64,000 nucleotides of DNA from the NCBI RefSeq assembly GCF_003626595.1, contig NZ_RBAK01000006.1, positions 62,001-126,000 of the forward strand, written 5' to 3'. This document shows, in pieces, positions 15,474 to 23,297 of this stretch; position 1 is the stretch's first letter, and every line of letters begins with the position of its first letter. The notes beneath the pieces are model-generated. The model was not told where the DNA came from and did not search any database. It was given only the letters and a program-made list of their open reading frames with translations. The DNA is from Micromonospora endolithica. GTDB taxonomy: Bacteria > Actinomycetota > Actinomycetes > Mycobacteriales > Micromonosporaceae. The translations under genes and the position numbers were made by a program.

Positions 15474-15997
15474 CACCGGGCCTGGGCTCGGGTGGCGAGC
15501 CACTGCCTTTCCGCCTCCATGAGGCTCAGGGAGTAGGAGAACACCTCGCGCGCCGCGAGTGGGAGGGGTGCTGGTCCCTGCTGGGCCGCTCGGACCGCGG
15601 CGATCTGGGCTTCGATCTGCGCCAACCGGGCGCTCAGCGCCTGCGCGTACTGCTGCGCCGACAGCAGGGAGAGGTTGGCGATGCCGACCAACAGTGGGTG
15701 TGGAACCGGCCGCGCCTCGGCGATGAGGGTCCGCGCGTCACGTGCCGCGACCTCACGGCCCGCTGCGGTGGCGTGGAAGACACGGCGGGACCTTACGGCT
15801 GCCGGACCCTCCGGAACGTGGAGCAGGCCGCGCCGCTCCAACTTGGCGAGCAGGTAGTAGATCGAGGAGAACCCGATATCGGTCCACTGCCGTATGCCGC
15901 GCTGCTCGATCACCCGCGCCAGGTCGTAGCCGTGCTGCGGCCGCTCGATGACCAGACCCAGCACGGTCAACTCGGCGGGGGTCAGATCCATGACCAT
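15473..15997 (-). CDS. PadR-family transcriptional regulator
   Basis: The 174-aa protein has a PadR winged helix: ELTVLGLVIERPQHGYDLARVIEQRGIRQWTDIGFSSIYYLLAKLERRGLL, followed by a C-terminal coiled-coil dimerisation region (YAQALSARLAQIEAQIAAV). The start could be 15997 (MVMDLTPAEL) or 15991. A perfect 7-2-7 palindrome abuts the start and would block transcription when bound, so autoregulation together with the coupled GyrI-like gene is likely. Confidence 0.9.
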   Translation of the reverse strand: MVMDLTPAELTVLGLVIERPQHGYDLARVIEQRGIRQWTDIGFSSIYYLLAKLERRGLLHVPEGPAAVRSRRVFHATAAGREVAARDARTLIAEARPVPHPLLVGIANLSLLSAQQYAQALSARLAQIEAQIAAVRAAQQGPAPLPLAAREVFSYSLSLMEAERQWLATRAQAR

Positions 15998-15998
15998 T

Positions 15999-16014
15999 AT
16001 TCTAGCACTAGAAT
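15999..16014. promoter_or_regulatory. Perfect palindrome ATTCTAGCACTAGAAT, probable PadR operator
   Basis: ATTCTAG and CTAGAAT are separated by CA, directly upstream of the PadR start codon. The site also lies between the divergent PadR and HHH-protein genes. Its AT-richness contrasts with the surrounding DNA. Confidence 0.7.
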
Positions 16015-16041
16015 ACTCGACCGCGGCAGGGCCGGGACGCC

Positions 16042-16047
16042 TAGGAT
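16042..16047 (+). promoter_or_regulatory. Leaderless-type -10 (TAGGAT) for the HHH protein
   Basis: TAGGAT ends 7 nt before the GTG at 16055, and no Shine-Dalgarno sequence lies between. Confidence 0.5.
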
Positions 16048-16054
16048 CGGCGGC

Positions 16055-16249
16055 GTGGAGTCCACCCTCGACACGCTGCCGAAGATCGGTGCGCCGGCGA
16101 CCCGCGCCCTGAACAACGCCGGCTATGCGACGCTGCGCGACCTCGCCGGGGTGCCGCGCACCGAGCTGGCCAAGCTGCACGGCATGGGGCCGAAAGCGCT
16201 CGGGACCATCCAGAACGCGCTGGAACAGCACAACCTGAGCCTGGGATAG
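16055..16249 (+). CDS. Small helix-hairpin-helix protein
   Basis: The 64-aa protein is a single helix-hairpin-helix module: TLPKIGAPATRALNNAGYATLRDLAGVPRTELAKLHGMGPKALGTIQNALEQ. The GIG/GMG hairpins resemble the DNA-binding ends of RNA polymerase alpha-like and topoisomerase-associated HHH domains, so it probably binds nucleic acid non-specifically. GTG 16055 is supported by the leaderless -10. It is divergent from the PadR gene and shares its operator region. Confidence 0.75.
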   Translation: MESTLDTLPKIGAPATRALNNAGYATLRDLAGVPRTELAKLHGMGPKALGTIQNALEQHNLSLG

Positions 16250-16371
16250 GGCTTCCTGCGCCAGTCGTGGTGGGCACCCCGCCGTCGGTCGCCCCGCGCT
16301 GCCGGGTTGGGTCGTCGGCGACGGGATCGGCAGGACAGCGGCTGGCCGACGCTCATGTCAGACTCGACCGC

Positions 16372-16815
16372 GTGGTGACGCAGGAGCGGTCGCAGGAGGT
16401 CCGAGCGGTCGTCGACCAGGTGGTCGGGTGGGCGGCCAGCCGCGAGGACGTCGGTGCAGTGGTGGTCGTCGGTTCCTGGGCGCGCCAGGCCGCGCGGATG
16501 GACTCGGACGTCGACATCGTGGTCCTCACCGACAATCCGCGTCACGCGGAGGCGAGCGTCTGGACGGATCTGCTCCATGGTGACGTCGTCCGGTTGGCGC
16601 AGTGGGGGCCGCTCCGGGAGATCCGGGTGCGGCGCCCGTCCGGATTCGAGGTCGAGATGGGGGTCGCCCCACTGGGCTGGGCAGACATCGACCCGGTCGA
16701 TCCAGGCACGCACCGGGTCATCACCGACGGCCACATGATCCTGCATGATCCGGCAGGTCGGTTGGCCGCTCTTTCGGCCGCGTGCCGTGCCGGGAGTGGC
16801 ACAGGTGAGGCCTGA
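16372..16815 (+). CDS. Nucleotidyltransferase-fold protein
   Basis: The 147-aa protein contains AVVVVGSWARQAARMDSDVDIVVLTDN, a clear G-S-x(10)-D-x-D pol-beta nucleotidyltransferase active site, and a later Asp-containing strand (SGFEVEMGVAPLGW). Stand-alone proteins of this size can be aminoglycoside-type or MNT-type transferases that add AMP to a partner. No HEPN partner is adjacent, so a toxin-antitoxin role is not supported. The start may be GTG 16372 or 16375; homology begins just after. Confidence 0.8.
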   Translation: MVTQERSQEVRAVVDQVVGWAASREDVGAVVVVGSWARQAARMDSDVDIVVLTDNPRHAEASVWTDLLHGDVVRLAQWGPLREIRVRRPSGFEVEMGVAPLGWADIDPVDPGTHRVITDGHMILHDPAGRLAALSAACRAGSGTGEA

Positions 16816-16973
16816 GACGCGGTAAGGCTGAGTTCCGCCGCGCCGGGTATGCGGCTCGACGTGCCGACCGGGTCGGGCGGATGCCGTCGCGGCGGTACGG
16901 CGTGCGGCCTGCACCGCCCGCCGCGCCGCCAGCGAGGGATTCCACCCGCCCGGTACCTGACGCGCCGGCCTGC

Positions 16974-17654
16974 TCAGACTCGGGGAAGCACGGTGATGGC
17001 CACGACCGCACTGTTGACGACGGTGGCCGTCACGGTCCGGGCCACCGCCTCCGCCGCGGCGTCGGCGCCCCAGTCGCCGCGCTCGAGTTCCTTGGCCCGC
17101 GTGATCACCGGTGACGTCCACGGAATCTCGCGGTGGAACTGCGGGAGGGTTCCGCTCGCCGAGAGCAGTGCTGCGAGTGCGGCGACCCGGGCCTGCGGCT
17201 CGACGCCGTCCACGAGGACCCGCCGGACGTCGGCGAGCAGGCGCGCCCGGCGTTCGGTCCTTCCTTCCCGCAGGGCTGTCGTCCGGAACAGGCCGAGCGT
17301 CTTGCGCGGCACCCGATCGATGTCCCCTCGTCCGACTAGCCGCTCCAACACGGGCTCGCGCAGGGCGGGGCCGATCGCCGCGAGTGTCGTCTGAACCCCC
17401 CGGGGCTTCTCGGAGAGGTAGTCCCACGCCGAACGGAGGATCTCATCCGACGGGGGGTGACCCTCGACGCTCCGGACCCGCCGCCGTTCCGCCGTGGTCA
17501 GATGCTCACCGAGGGCGAGGTCGGCGAGTACGGCTCCGGCGAGAACGTAGAAGAGGGTGTTCTCCCCGGCGATGGTCCCGGACCTGGGCTGGAACAGGAG
17601 CAGCAGGAGATCCTCGGCCAGGGTCGGGGCGTCCGGGCGGTCATCGGCGGTCAT
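16974..17654 (-). CDS. GPP34-family (GOLPH3-like) protein
   Basis: The 226-aa protein has the GPP34 pattern: TLAEDLLLLLFQPRSGTI, FYVLAGAVLADLALGEHL, and a C-terminal all-helical domain with VITRAKELERGDWGADAAAEAV. In eukaryotes this fold binds phosphatidylinositol-4-phosphate at the Golgi; in actinobacteria its role is unclear, though it is often found near membrane or transport genes. Its start overlaps the stop of the ABC permease gene by 4 bp, so it is the third gene of the ABC operon. Confidence 0.85.
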   Translation of the reverse strand: MTADDRPDAPTLAEDLLLLLFQPRSGTIAGENTLFYVLAGAVLADLALGEHLTTAERRRVRSVEGHPPSDEILRSAWDYLSEKPRGVQTTLAAIGPALREPVLERLVGRGDIDRVPRKTLGLFRTTALREGRTERRARLLADVRRVLVDGVEPQARVAALAALLSASGTLPQFHREIPWTSPVITRAKELERGDWGADAAAEAVARTVTATVVNSAVVAITVLPRV

Positions 17655-18370
17655 CGGCGGGGCTCCCAGCGGAAGAGTCGGTTGGCGAGGGCGACGGCGA
17701 TGGCGACCCAGGCCAGGGTGGGTGCGAGTAGGGCCAGCGATTCGGTCACGGCGACGCCGCCGTTCCAGGCGTTCATGGTCAGTTCGGTGGCGGCGCCGCC
17801 GGGCAGCAGCCGCTTGAGCCAGGCGAGGTCCGCGGTGCCGGTGATGCCCACCCAGGTGGCCACGAAGATGACGCCGAGCGTGACGGGCAGGGTGGTGACC
17901 TGCGCGTGTTCGGGTGAGTTGGTCAGCCCGGCGGTGGCCAGGGCCAGGCCGATCATCATGGCCAGGGTGGCGACGGTCGCCACCACGAGCAGGGCGATGT
18001 TCGCCGGCTTCCCGGCGACCACGGCCAGGGCGATCAGGATCGCGGTCACCTGCACCACCGCGATGACGGTGACGGGCAGCAGCAGGCCGGCGAGGATGCC
18101 GGTGTCGCTCGCGGCGGTGGAGCGCAGCCGCTTGAGGAAGAGGTTCTGCCGTCGGGAGGCCAGGGTGGTGACGGCGGTGGCGTAGAGCCCGAACGCGGCG
18201 ATCGTGAACATCACGACCGCGGCGATGTAACCGAGGCTGCCGATGTCAGCGAAGGTCTCGTGCTGACGGACGAAGAAGAGGCAGACGGCCACCGGGATGA
18301 TGAGGCTGGTGACCAGCACCAGCCGGTTGCGGAAGATCTGGATCAGTTCACTGGCGGCGATGGACAACAC
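17651..18370 (-). CDS. ABC-2 type transporter permease
   Basis: The 239-aa protein has six hydrophobic segments and the ABC-2 layout: IFRNRLVLVTSLIIPVAVC near the start, VVMFTIAAFGLYATAVTTL, TVIAVVQVTAILIALAVVAG, IGLALATAGLTN and a terminal LAPTLAWVAIAVALANRLF. It pairs with the ATP-binding protein upstream (28 bp gap) as an exporter. The divergent histidine kinase/response regulator suggests induction by a signal such as an antibiotic or membrane stress. Confidence 0.88.
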   Translation of the reverse strand: MLSIAASELIQIFRNRLVLVTSLIIPVAVCLFFVRQHETFADIGSLGYIAAVVMFTIAAFGLYATAVTTLASRRQNLFLKRLRSTAASDTGILAGLLLPVTVIAVVQVTAILIALAVVAGKPANIALLVVATVATLAMMIGLALATAGLTNSPEHAQVTTLPVTLGVIFVATWVGITGTADLAWLKRLLPGGAATELTMNAWNGGVAVTESLALLAPTLAWVAIAVALANRLFRWEPRR

Positions 18371-18397
18371 GGCGACACTCCTGTCGAGAGGGAGGAT

Positions 18398-19279
18398 TCA
18401 GCTGCTGATGGCACGGAACACGTCGTCGAGGCGGGTCGGCCCGGCCTCCAGGCCCTGCAGCTCGATGGCGTGGTCCTGGGCCCATCCGAGCAGGAGGTGC
18501 AGGTCCTTCTGCAGTCCGAAGGTCTCGACCACGACCTTCCCGTCGGCGTCGACGGCGGCCTGCAGCGGCAGTGCCGGTGCCGGTGCCGGGAGGGAGAAGC
18601 GGATGACCGCCGGCAGGGTGCGGGTCAGTTCGGCGACGGTGCCCTCGCGGTGGAGGGTGCCCTGGTGCATCAGCCCGATCCGGTCGGCACGCTGCTGTGC
18701 CTCTTCAAGGTAGTGGGTGGTGAGCACGATGGTGGCGCCGTTCTCGCGCAGCCGGTCGACGGTCGCCCACACGGCGTCGCGGGTCTGGATGTCCAGACCG
18801 GTGGTCGGCTCGTCCAGGAAGATCAGCTCCGGGGTGCCGTAGACGGCGGTGGCGAAATCCAGCCGCCGCTTCTCCCCGCCGGAGAGCTGGGACACCCTCC
18901 GGCCGGCCCGGTCGGTGAGGTCGACGATGTCGAGCACCCGGTCGACATCGTCGGTGCGCCCGCTGAGCCGGCCGATCAGACGGACGGACTCACGGACCGT
19001 GAGGTCCGGGGAGAATCCGCTCTCCTGGAGCATGACGCCCATCCGGGGACGGACCGCCCGGCGGTCCCGCGGGCTGTTCCCGAAGACCCGCACGGTGCCG
19101 GAGGTCGGCCCCCGGTGTCCCTCGATGACCTCCAGGGTCGAGGTCTTCCCGGCTCCGTTGGTGCCGAGCAGCGCGTACAGCTCTCCTGGTCTTACCTCGA
19201 AGGAAAGGTCCCTGACGGCGTGGAAGTCGCCGTAGGTGAGGTTCAGCCGGTCGACTTCGATGACGGGTGTGGTGGACAT
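18398..19279 (-). CDS. ABC transporter ATP-binding protein (export type)
   Basis: The 293-aa protein has Walker A GTNGAGKTST, Q-loop VMLQESGF, signature LSGGEKRRLDFA, Walker B LIFLDEPTTGLD and H-loop TTHYLEEAQQRADR, followed by a C-terminal DrrA-type domain (LPAVIRFSLPAP ... GLQKDLHLLLGW). The ATG at 19279 begins MSTTPVIEVDRLNLTYG, a normal start for the family. It leads an operon with the permease and the GPP34 protein and is divergent from the two-component system. Confidence 0.92.
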   Translation of the reverse strand: MSTTPVIEVDRLNLTYGDFHAVRDLSFEVRPGELYALLGTNGAGKTSTLEVIEGHRGPTSGTVRVFGNSPRDRRAVRPRMGVMLQESGFSPDLTVRESVRLIGRLSGRTDDVDRVLDIVDLTDRAGRRVSQLSGGEKRRLDFATAVYGTPELIFLDEPTTGLDIQTRDAVWATVDRLRENGATIVLTTHYLEEAQQRADRIGLMHQGTLHREGTVAELTRTLPAVIRFSLPAPAPALPLQAAVDADGKVVVETFGLQKDLHLLLGWAQDHAIELQGLEAGPTRLDDVFRAISS

Positions 19280-19320
19280 GCACCCATCACAGCGCGGATC
19301 CGCCCGACCGGTCAGTGGCG

Positions 19321-19346
19321 CCACGTCATGACCGCATGTGACGTGG
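19321..19346. promoter_or_regulatory. Inverted repeat CCACGTCA-N10-TGACGTGG between ABC operon and kinase
   Basis: The 8-bp arms are perfect and sit centrally in the 107-bp divergent promoter region. It is the obvious candidate binding site for the LuxR-type response regulator encoded downstream; this is inferred from position. Confidence 0.55.
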
Positions 19347-19374
19347 TGTCACTGGTCGTGGCCACCGGCTGGCG

Positions 19375-19380
19375 GATACT
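19375..19380 (+). promoter_or_regulatory. Leaderless-type -10 (GATACT) for the histidine kinase
   Basis: GATACT ends 6 nt before the GTG at 19387, favouring that start over the in-frame GTG at 19384. Confidence 0.4.
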
Positions 19381-19386
19381 GAGGTG

Positions 19387-20541
19387 GTGACCGCAAGATC
19401 GCCGCGCTTCACCAAGGCGACGCAGGGACGACTGCGCCGGCTCACCCTCGCGACGTCACTGCCGCCGGTGGTGATCGCCGCGGTGGTCCTGCTCCTCGTC
19501 GACGCGCGTACCTGGTGGCATTTCATCGTCCTGGCCCCGGGGGTCGTGGCGGCCCTGGTGGCCTTCGAACGGTGGACCGCGGACGACCTGGCGCGGGTCG
19601 CGCTGCCCTGCGTGGTCGTCGCGGCAGCGGTGTGGCCGTTGGGAGTCCTGGTGACCGGCAGCCCGAACGCGTACTGGGGTTTCTGCGCGGCGGGTTCGCT
19701 CGCCATGCGCGAGGTACGGCGGCGGCGGGCACTGGCGCTGGTCGCGCTCTTCTCCTACGTCGCCGTCGTCGGGTCGGCACGGCTGCTGGTGGAGCGGGAC
19801 GACGTGGGCGAGGTCCTCCTCACGTACGTCCTCGTCCCGACGGCCCTCACCGTCCTGGTGACCGTCCTGACGGTGGTGGGTGAGCGGTTCTACGACCTCA
19901 TCCGGGAACTCGAACAGACCCGGGAACGCGAGGCGGAACTGGCGGTCGTCCGGGAACGGGTCCGGTTCGCCAGCGACCTGCACGACATCCAGGGCCACAC
20001 CCTGCACGTGGTCAAACTGAAGATCGCGCTGGCGCGGAAACTGGTGCCCGGCGACCCGGATCGAGCGGAGAGCGAACTGCGGGAGATCTATGCCCTGGTC
20101 AGCGACACCATCACCCAGACCAGGGAACTCGCGTACGCGCAACGGCGGCTCAACCTCTCGGCGGAGATCGAGAACGCGAAGAACCTGTTCGAGGCCGCCG
20201 GCATCCGGGTCCGGGTGACCCGGGAGGCCGAGGTCGACGCCCGCGCCAGCGAACTGCTCGGTCAGGTGCTGCGCGAGACGACCACCAACATCCTGCGGCA
20301 CGCGCAGGCCACCACGGTGCAGATCACGCTCTCCGGCTCGGGCATCACCATCGTCAACGACGGCGTGACCGCCGACACGCTCCCCGAACTCCGGGGGCTG
20401 TCGGCGCTGCGGCAACGGTTGGCGGGCGACGGAGGCGAGCTGACCGTGGAACAGACGGATGGGCGGTTCCTGACCGCAGCGGTCTTCCCGCCGGCCCGCG
20501 CCGAAGCCGCACCCAGGGACGCGGGGAAGGTTGGCCGATGA
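19387..20541 (+). CDS. Sensor histidine kinase (HisKA_3 type)
   Basis: The 384-aa kinase has an N-terminal membrane domain with about five hydrophobic helices and no large extracellular loop, then a coiled-coil and the HisKA_3 box FASDLHDIQGHTLHVVKLKI, with the phospho-acceptor His near residue 199. The HATPase domain carries an N-box LRETTTNILRHAQ and GLSALRQRLAGDGGEL. The layout resembles DesK/LiaS-type sensors of membrane or cell-wall state. It overlaps the response regulator by ATGA (4 bp). Divergent ABC genes are probably its target. Confidence 0.92.
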   Translation: MTARSPRFTKATQGRLRRLTLATSLPPVVIAAVVLLLVDARTWWHFIVLAPGVVAALVAFERWTADDLARVALPCVVVAAAVWPLGVLVTGSPNAYWGFCAAGSLAMREVRRRRALALVALFSYVAVVGSARLLVERDDVGEVLLTYVLVPTALTVLVTVLTVVGERFYDLIRELEQTREREAELAVVRERVRFASDLHDIQGHTLHVVKLKIALARKLVPGDPDRAESELREIYALVSDTITQTRELAYAQRRLNLSAEIENAKNLFEAAGIRVRVTREAEVDARASELLGQVLRETTTNILRHAQATTVQITLSGSGITIVNDGVTADTLPELRGLSALRQRLAGDGGELTVEQTDGRFLTAAVFPPARAEAAPRDAGKVGR

Positions 20542-21140
20542 CGACGATCGTGCTCGCCGACGACGAGGTGCTGCTCCGCAAGGCGCTGGCCGCACTGCTG
20601 CCCCTGGAAGGCGACGTCACCGTCCTGGCCGAGGCGCAGGACGGCGAGACCGCCATCGCGGCCACCCTGCGGCACCGGCCCGACGTGCTGGTTATCGACC
20701 TGGAGATGCCGGGCGTGGACGGGCTCGGCGCCGTCGCGGAGATCCGCCGTGCCCGCCCGGAACAGGTGGTCCTCATGTTGACCCGGCACGCCCGGCCCGG
20801 CGTGCTGCGCAAGGCCCTGAAACTCGGCGTCCAGGGCTTCGTCAGCAAGTCCGCCGAGCCGGCTCACATCACCTCGGTCATCACCGCCCTGCAAGCCGGC
20901 AAGCGGTGGATCGACCCGGACGTGTCCGCGCTCGCGGTCATCGACGACTGCCCACTCACCGACCGCGAACTCGACGTCCTGCGGGAGACCGGCGAGGGCT
21001 ACTCGGTCGTCGACATCGCCGCCCGGCTCCACCTCGCCCAGGGCACGGTGCGCAACTACCTGTCCAACGCCATGCAGAAGACCCAGACCCACACCCGCCA
21101 CGAGGCGGCCCGCTACGCCCGCGAACACGACTGGCTGTGA
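20538..21140 (+). CDS. NarL/LuxR-family response regulator
   Basis: The 200-aa protein has a receiver domain with phospho-acceptor Asp54 (VLVIDLEMPGVDG), the acidic pair LADDE near the start and the conserved Lys in FVSKSA. A C-terminal LuxR helix-turn-helix follows (LTDRELDVLRETGEGYSVVDIAARLHLAQGTVRNYLSNAMQK). It is coupled to the kinase by a 4-bp overlap. It likely binds the inverted repeat at 19321-19346 and activates the ABC operon. Confidence 0.93.
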   Translation: MTTIVLADDEVLLRKALAALLPLEGDVTVLAEAQDGETAIAATLRHRPDVLVIDLEMPGVDGLGAVAEIRRARPEQVVLMLTRHARPGVLRKALKLGVQGFVSKSAEPAHITSVITALQAGKRWIDPDVSALAVIDDCPLTDRELDVLRETGEGYSVVDIAARLHLAQGTVRNYLSNAMQKTQTHTRHEAARYAREHDWL

Positions 21141-21181
21141 GCGGCGGGTCGGGTGAGTCTGCGCGGTACCCCGGCCGAGGC

Positions 21182-21187
21182 TATGGT
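21182..21187 (+). promoter_or_regulatory. Leaderless-type -10 (TATGGT) for the methyltransferase
   Basis: TATGGT ends 7 nt before the ATG at 21195. It selects that ATG over upstream in-frame starts at 21153 and 21183. Confidence 0.5.
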
Positions 21188-21194
21188 GCAACGC

Positions 21195-21824
21195 ATGCGA
21201 GGTTGGCTCGACGACACCCGGACCTCGTACGACACGGTGGCGCTGAGCTATGCCGAGCTGCTGCGCGACGCTCTCGCCGGTGAGCCGTTCCAGCGGGGCA
21301 TCCTCGCGCTCTTCGCCGAACTCGTCCGCGCCCAGGACGCCGGACCGGTCGCCGACATCGGCTGCGGGCCCGGCCGGATCACCGCCCACCTGCACCGCGC
21401 CGGCCTGGACGCGTTCGGCATCGACCTGTCACCCGTGATGGTCGACGTGGCCCGGCGGGACCATCCGGGCCTACGCTTCGAGGTCGGCTCGATGACCAGC
21501 CTCGATCTGGCCGACGGCTACCTGACCGGGCTGCTGGCCTGGTTCTCCCTGATCCACGTTCCCGACGACGAGGTCCCCACCGTCCTTGCCGAGTTCCGCC
21601 GGGTGCTCCGGCCCGGCGGGGTGGTGTTGCTGGGATTCCACGCGGGTGACGGCAGCCGGCGGGTGACCGAGGGCTATGGCGGCCGGATGAACGTCCATGT
21701 GCACCGTCGCCCACCGGGCCGGATCGCGGCCTGGCTGCGCGCCGCCGGCTTCGCCGTCGAGGCCGAGATGGTGCACCACCCGGCCCCGAACGTCGAGGGC
21801 GGTTTCGTCTTCGCCCACCGGTGA
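21195..21824 (+). CDS. Class I SAM-dependent methyltransferase
   Basis: The 209-aa protein opens MRGWLDDTRTSYDTVALSYAELL, has motif I VADIGCGPGRITAHLHRAG, motif II FGIDLSPVMVDVARRDHP, motif III LLAWFSLIHVPDDEVP and the LRPGGVVLLGFHAGDG loop. The order matches Methyltransf_11/25-type enzymes that act on small molecules. The start is chosen from the leaderless promoter. Its 3' end converges with the VOC protein gene; it is separated from the two-component pair by a new promoter. Confidence 0.87.
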   Translation: MRGWLDDTRTSYDTVALSYAELLRDALAGEPFQRGILALFAELVRAQDAGPVADIGCGPGRITAHLHRAGLDAFGIDLSPVMVDVARRDHPGLRFEVGSMTSLDLADGYLTGLLAWFSLIHVPDDEVPTVLAEFRRVLRPGGVVLLGFHAGDGSRRVTEGYGGRMNVHVHRRPPGRIAAWLRAAGFAVEAEMVHHPAPNVEGGFVFAHR

Positions 21825-21874
21825 GGCCGGCGGCGGGCGCAGTCGACGCACGGGGTCGCCACGCTCGCGGCCGC

Positions 21875-22309
21875 TCAGTCGAGACAGAACTCGTTGCCCT
21901 CGACGTCCTGCATCACGAGGCACGACTCGTTCTCGCCGTCGGCGAGAAGCAGCCGCACGCGTGCCGCGCCGAGCGGAACTAGTCGGGCGCATTCGGCCTC
22001 GAGGGCGGCCAGTCGCTCCTCACCCACCAGCCCGGTGCCGACCCGTACGTCGAGATGCAGCCGGTTCTTGACCACCTTGCCCTCGGGAACGCGCTGGAAG
22101 TACAGCCGCGGGCCCACACCGGTGGGATCCGTGCACGCGAACGCCGCGCCCTGCCGCTCCGGCGGCTGCGCGTTGCCGAAAGCCTCCCAGGTGGCGAATC
22201 CCTCCGGCGGTGGCGGCAGGACGTACCCCAACAACTCGCACCAGAAGCGGGCGACCCGCTCGGGCTCCGCGCAGTCGAAGGTGACCTGGAACTGTCTGAC
22301 CGATGCCAT
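21875..22309 (-). CDS. VOC (glyoxalase/bleomycin-resistance fold) protein
   Basis: The 144-aa protein has two beta-alpha-beta-beta-beta halves: VTFDCAEPERVARFWCELLGYVL at the N-terminus and LYFQRVPEGKVVKNRLHLDVRVG, ending LVMQDVEGNEFCLD, the standard 'D.EGNEFCL' close of the glyoxalase-like-domain subgroup. Metal ligands are incomplete as in many resistance-type members. A TATGGT -10 lies 6 nt from the ATG, so the message is probably leaderless. Role unknown. Confidence 0.87.
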   Translation of the reverse strand: MASVRQFQVTFDCAEPERVARFWCELLGYVLPPPPEGFATWEAFGNAQPPERQGAAFACTDPTGVGPRLYFQRVPEGKVVKNRLHLDVRVGTGLVGEERLAALEAECARLVPLGAARVRLLLADGENESCLVMQDVEGNEFCLD

Positions 22310-22315
22310 CGGTAC

Positions 22316-22321
22316 ACCATA
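22316..22321 (-). promoter_or_regulatory. Leaderless-type -10 (TATGGT) for the VOC protein
   Basis: On the minus strand TATGGT ends 6 nt before the ATG at 22309. Confidence 0.5.
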
Positions 22322-22352
22322 GGGTGGGGGCGTCCGCCGTCCACCGGGCGGA

Positions 22353-22724
22353 TCAGCGGGATTTCTTCGTCGCCCGTTTACGCGGTGGCGTCAACAGGTC
22401 GGCGATCGCCGCGATCGCGGACGGCACCAGGCGGTAGTACGCCCAGACGCCGCGCTTCTCGCGTTCCAGTAGGCCGGCCTCGGTGAGGATGCGTAGGTGA
22501 TGGCTCACGGTGGGCTGGGAGAGACCGAGCGGTGCGGTGAGGTCGCTGACGGACGCCTCGCCCTCCGGCGCGGACTGGATCAGACTGAGCAGTCGGAGCC
22601 GGGCGGGGTCGGCGAGCGCCTTCAGCACTCCCGCGAGCCGCTCGGCGTCGGCCCGCTTGATCGGCTCGCCGGTGAGTGGCGAGATGGCAGGCATGACAGT
22701 TTTCGCAGTTCCCACGCCCTGCAT
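22353..22724 (-). CDS. ArsR-family transcriptional regulator
   Basis: The 123-aa protein is an ArsR/SmtB winged helix: RADAERLAGVLKALADPARLRLLSLIQ, then VSDLTAPLGLSQPTVSHHLRILTEAGLLEREKRGVWAYYRLVPSAI and a Lys/Arg-rich tail. No cysteine metal-binding pair is visible at the ELCVC position (SVSDL instead), so it may not sense arsenite or cadmium through the alpha-3 site. The start could be 22724 or 22694. No metal-resistance gene is adjacent. Confidence 0.88.
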   Translation of the reverse strand: MQGVGTAKTVMPAISPLTGEPIKRADAERLAGVLKALADPARLRLLSLIQSAPEGEASVSDLTAPLGLSQPTVSHHLRILTEAGLLEREKRGVWAYYRLVPSAIAAIADLLTPPRKRATKKSR

Positions 22725-23297
22725 CGTTCCATCCGCACCGTCGATGGACTGGAGAATCGCCATCAGTACCCCGATCGCGATCGGAGGTGTACCTCCCGGT
22801 CGAAGTTGTTGCCGACCTCGGTAGGTGCTTCCTGCCGTCGCCACCGTGGTAGACGACGTAGGCGGTGTCGTCGCGGGTGAGCAGGTGCGGGGAGTTGATC
22901 GCCCAGCGGCAGTTCATCGAGGGGCTGGCCCACACCGGCCTGAAGGGGTGAGATCACCGGCCGCAGGACCGACACACCGCAGGTACGCGACGCCGCCGGG
23001 CGGGGTCCGCCGCCCGGCGGCGGGAGCCCTTCGGTGGAACCGGCGGCACAGCCCCCGGCCGGTGCGTGCAGCATCGGGCTGACGCCAGACCGCGAACGCC
23101 GGCGACGGTGGGGCTGCGCGATCGCACCACGGGCACTACCGAACTGAGTCGTCAATGTCATCACGCCCCTCCGGGCGAGGCTGAGTCATCGACGACATCA
23201 GGTCGATAGGGCGTCGCGCGGCTCGCCGACCGCCGGGCTCAGGTGAGGCGTCGCGGCGCTGGCCGCCACCGCCCGGAGACCCGCTGGCACCCGCTCG
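22725..23297. other. 573-bp stretch without a supported gene
   Basis: On the minus strand near 22805-22935 a short run reads NCRWAINSPHLLTRDDTAYVVYHGGDGRKHLPR, which looks protein-like and may be the tail of a lost gene, but no start or family can be supported. The remainder is GC-rich filler with only chance frames. Confidence 0.4.

Noticed and set aside
16372..16815. MNT/HEPN toxin-antitoxin module
   Set aside because: The nucleotidyltransferase fold is clear, but no HEPN gene lies on either side.
22763..23164. Minus-strand frame in the gap before the acyl-CoA oxidase gene
   Set aside because: Pro/Arg/Gly-rich translation without family motifs or ribosome-binding site; treated as non-coding.
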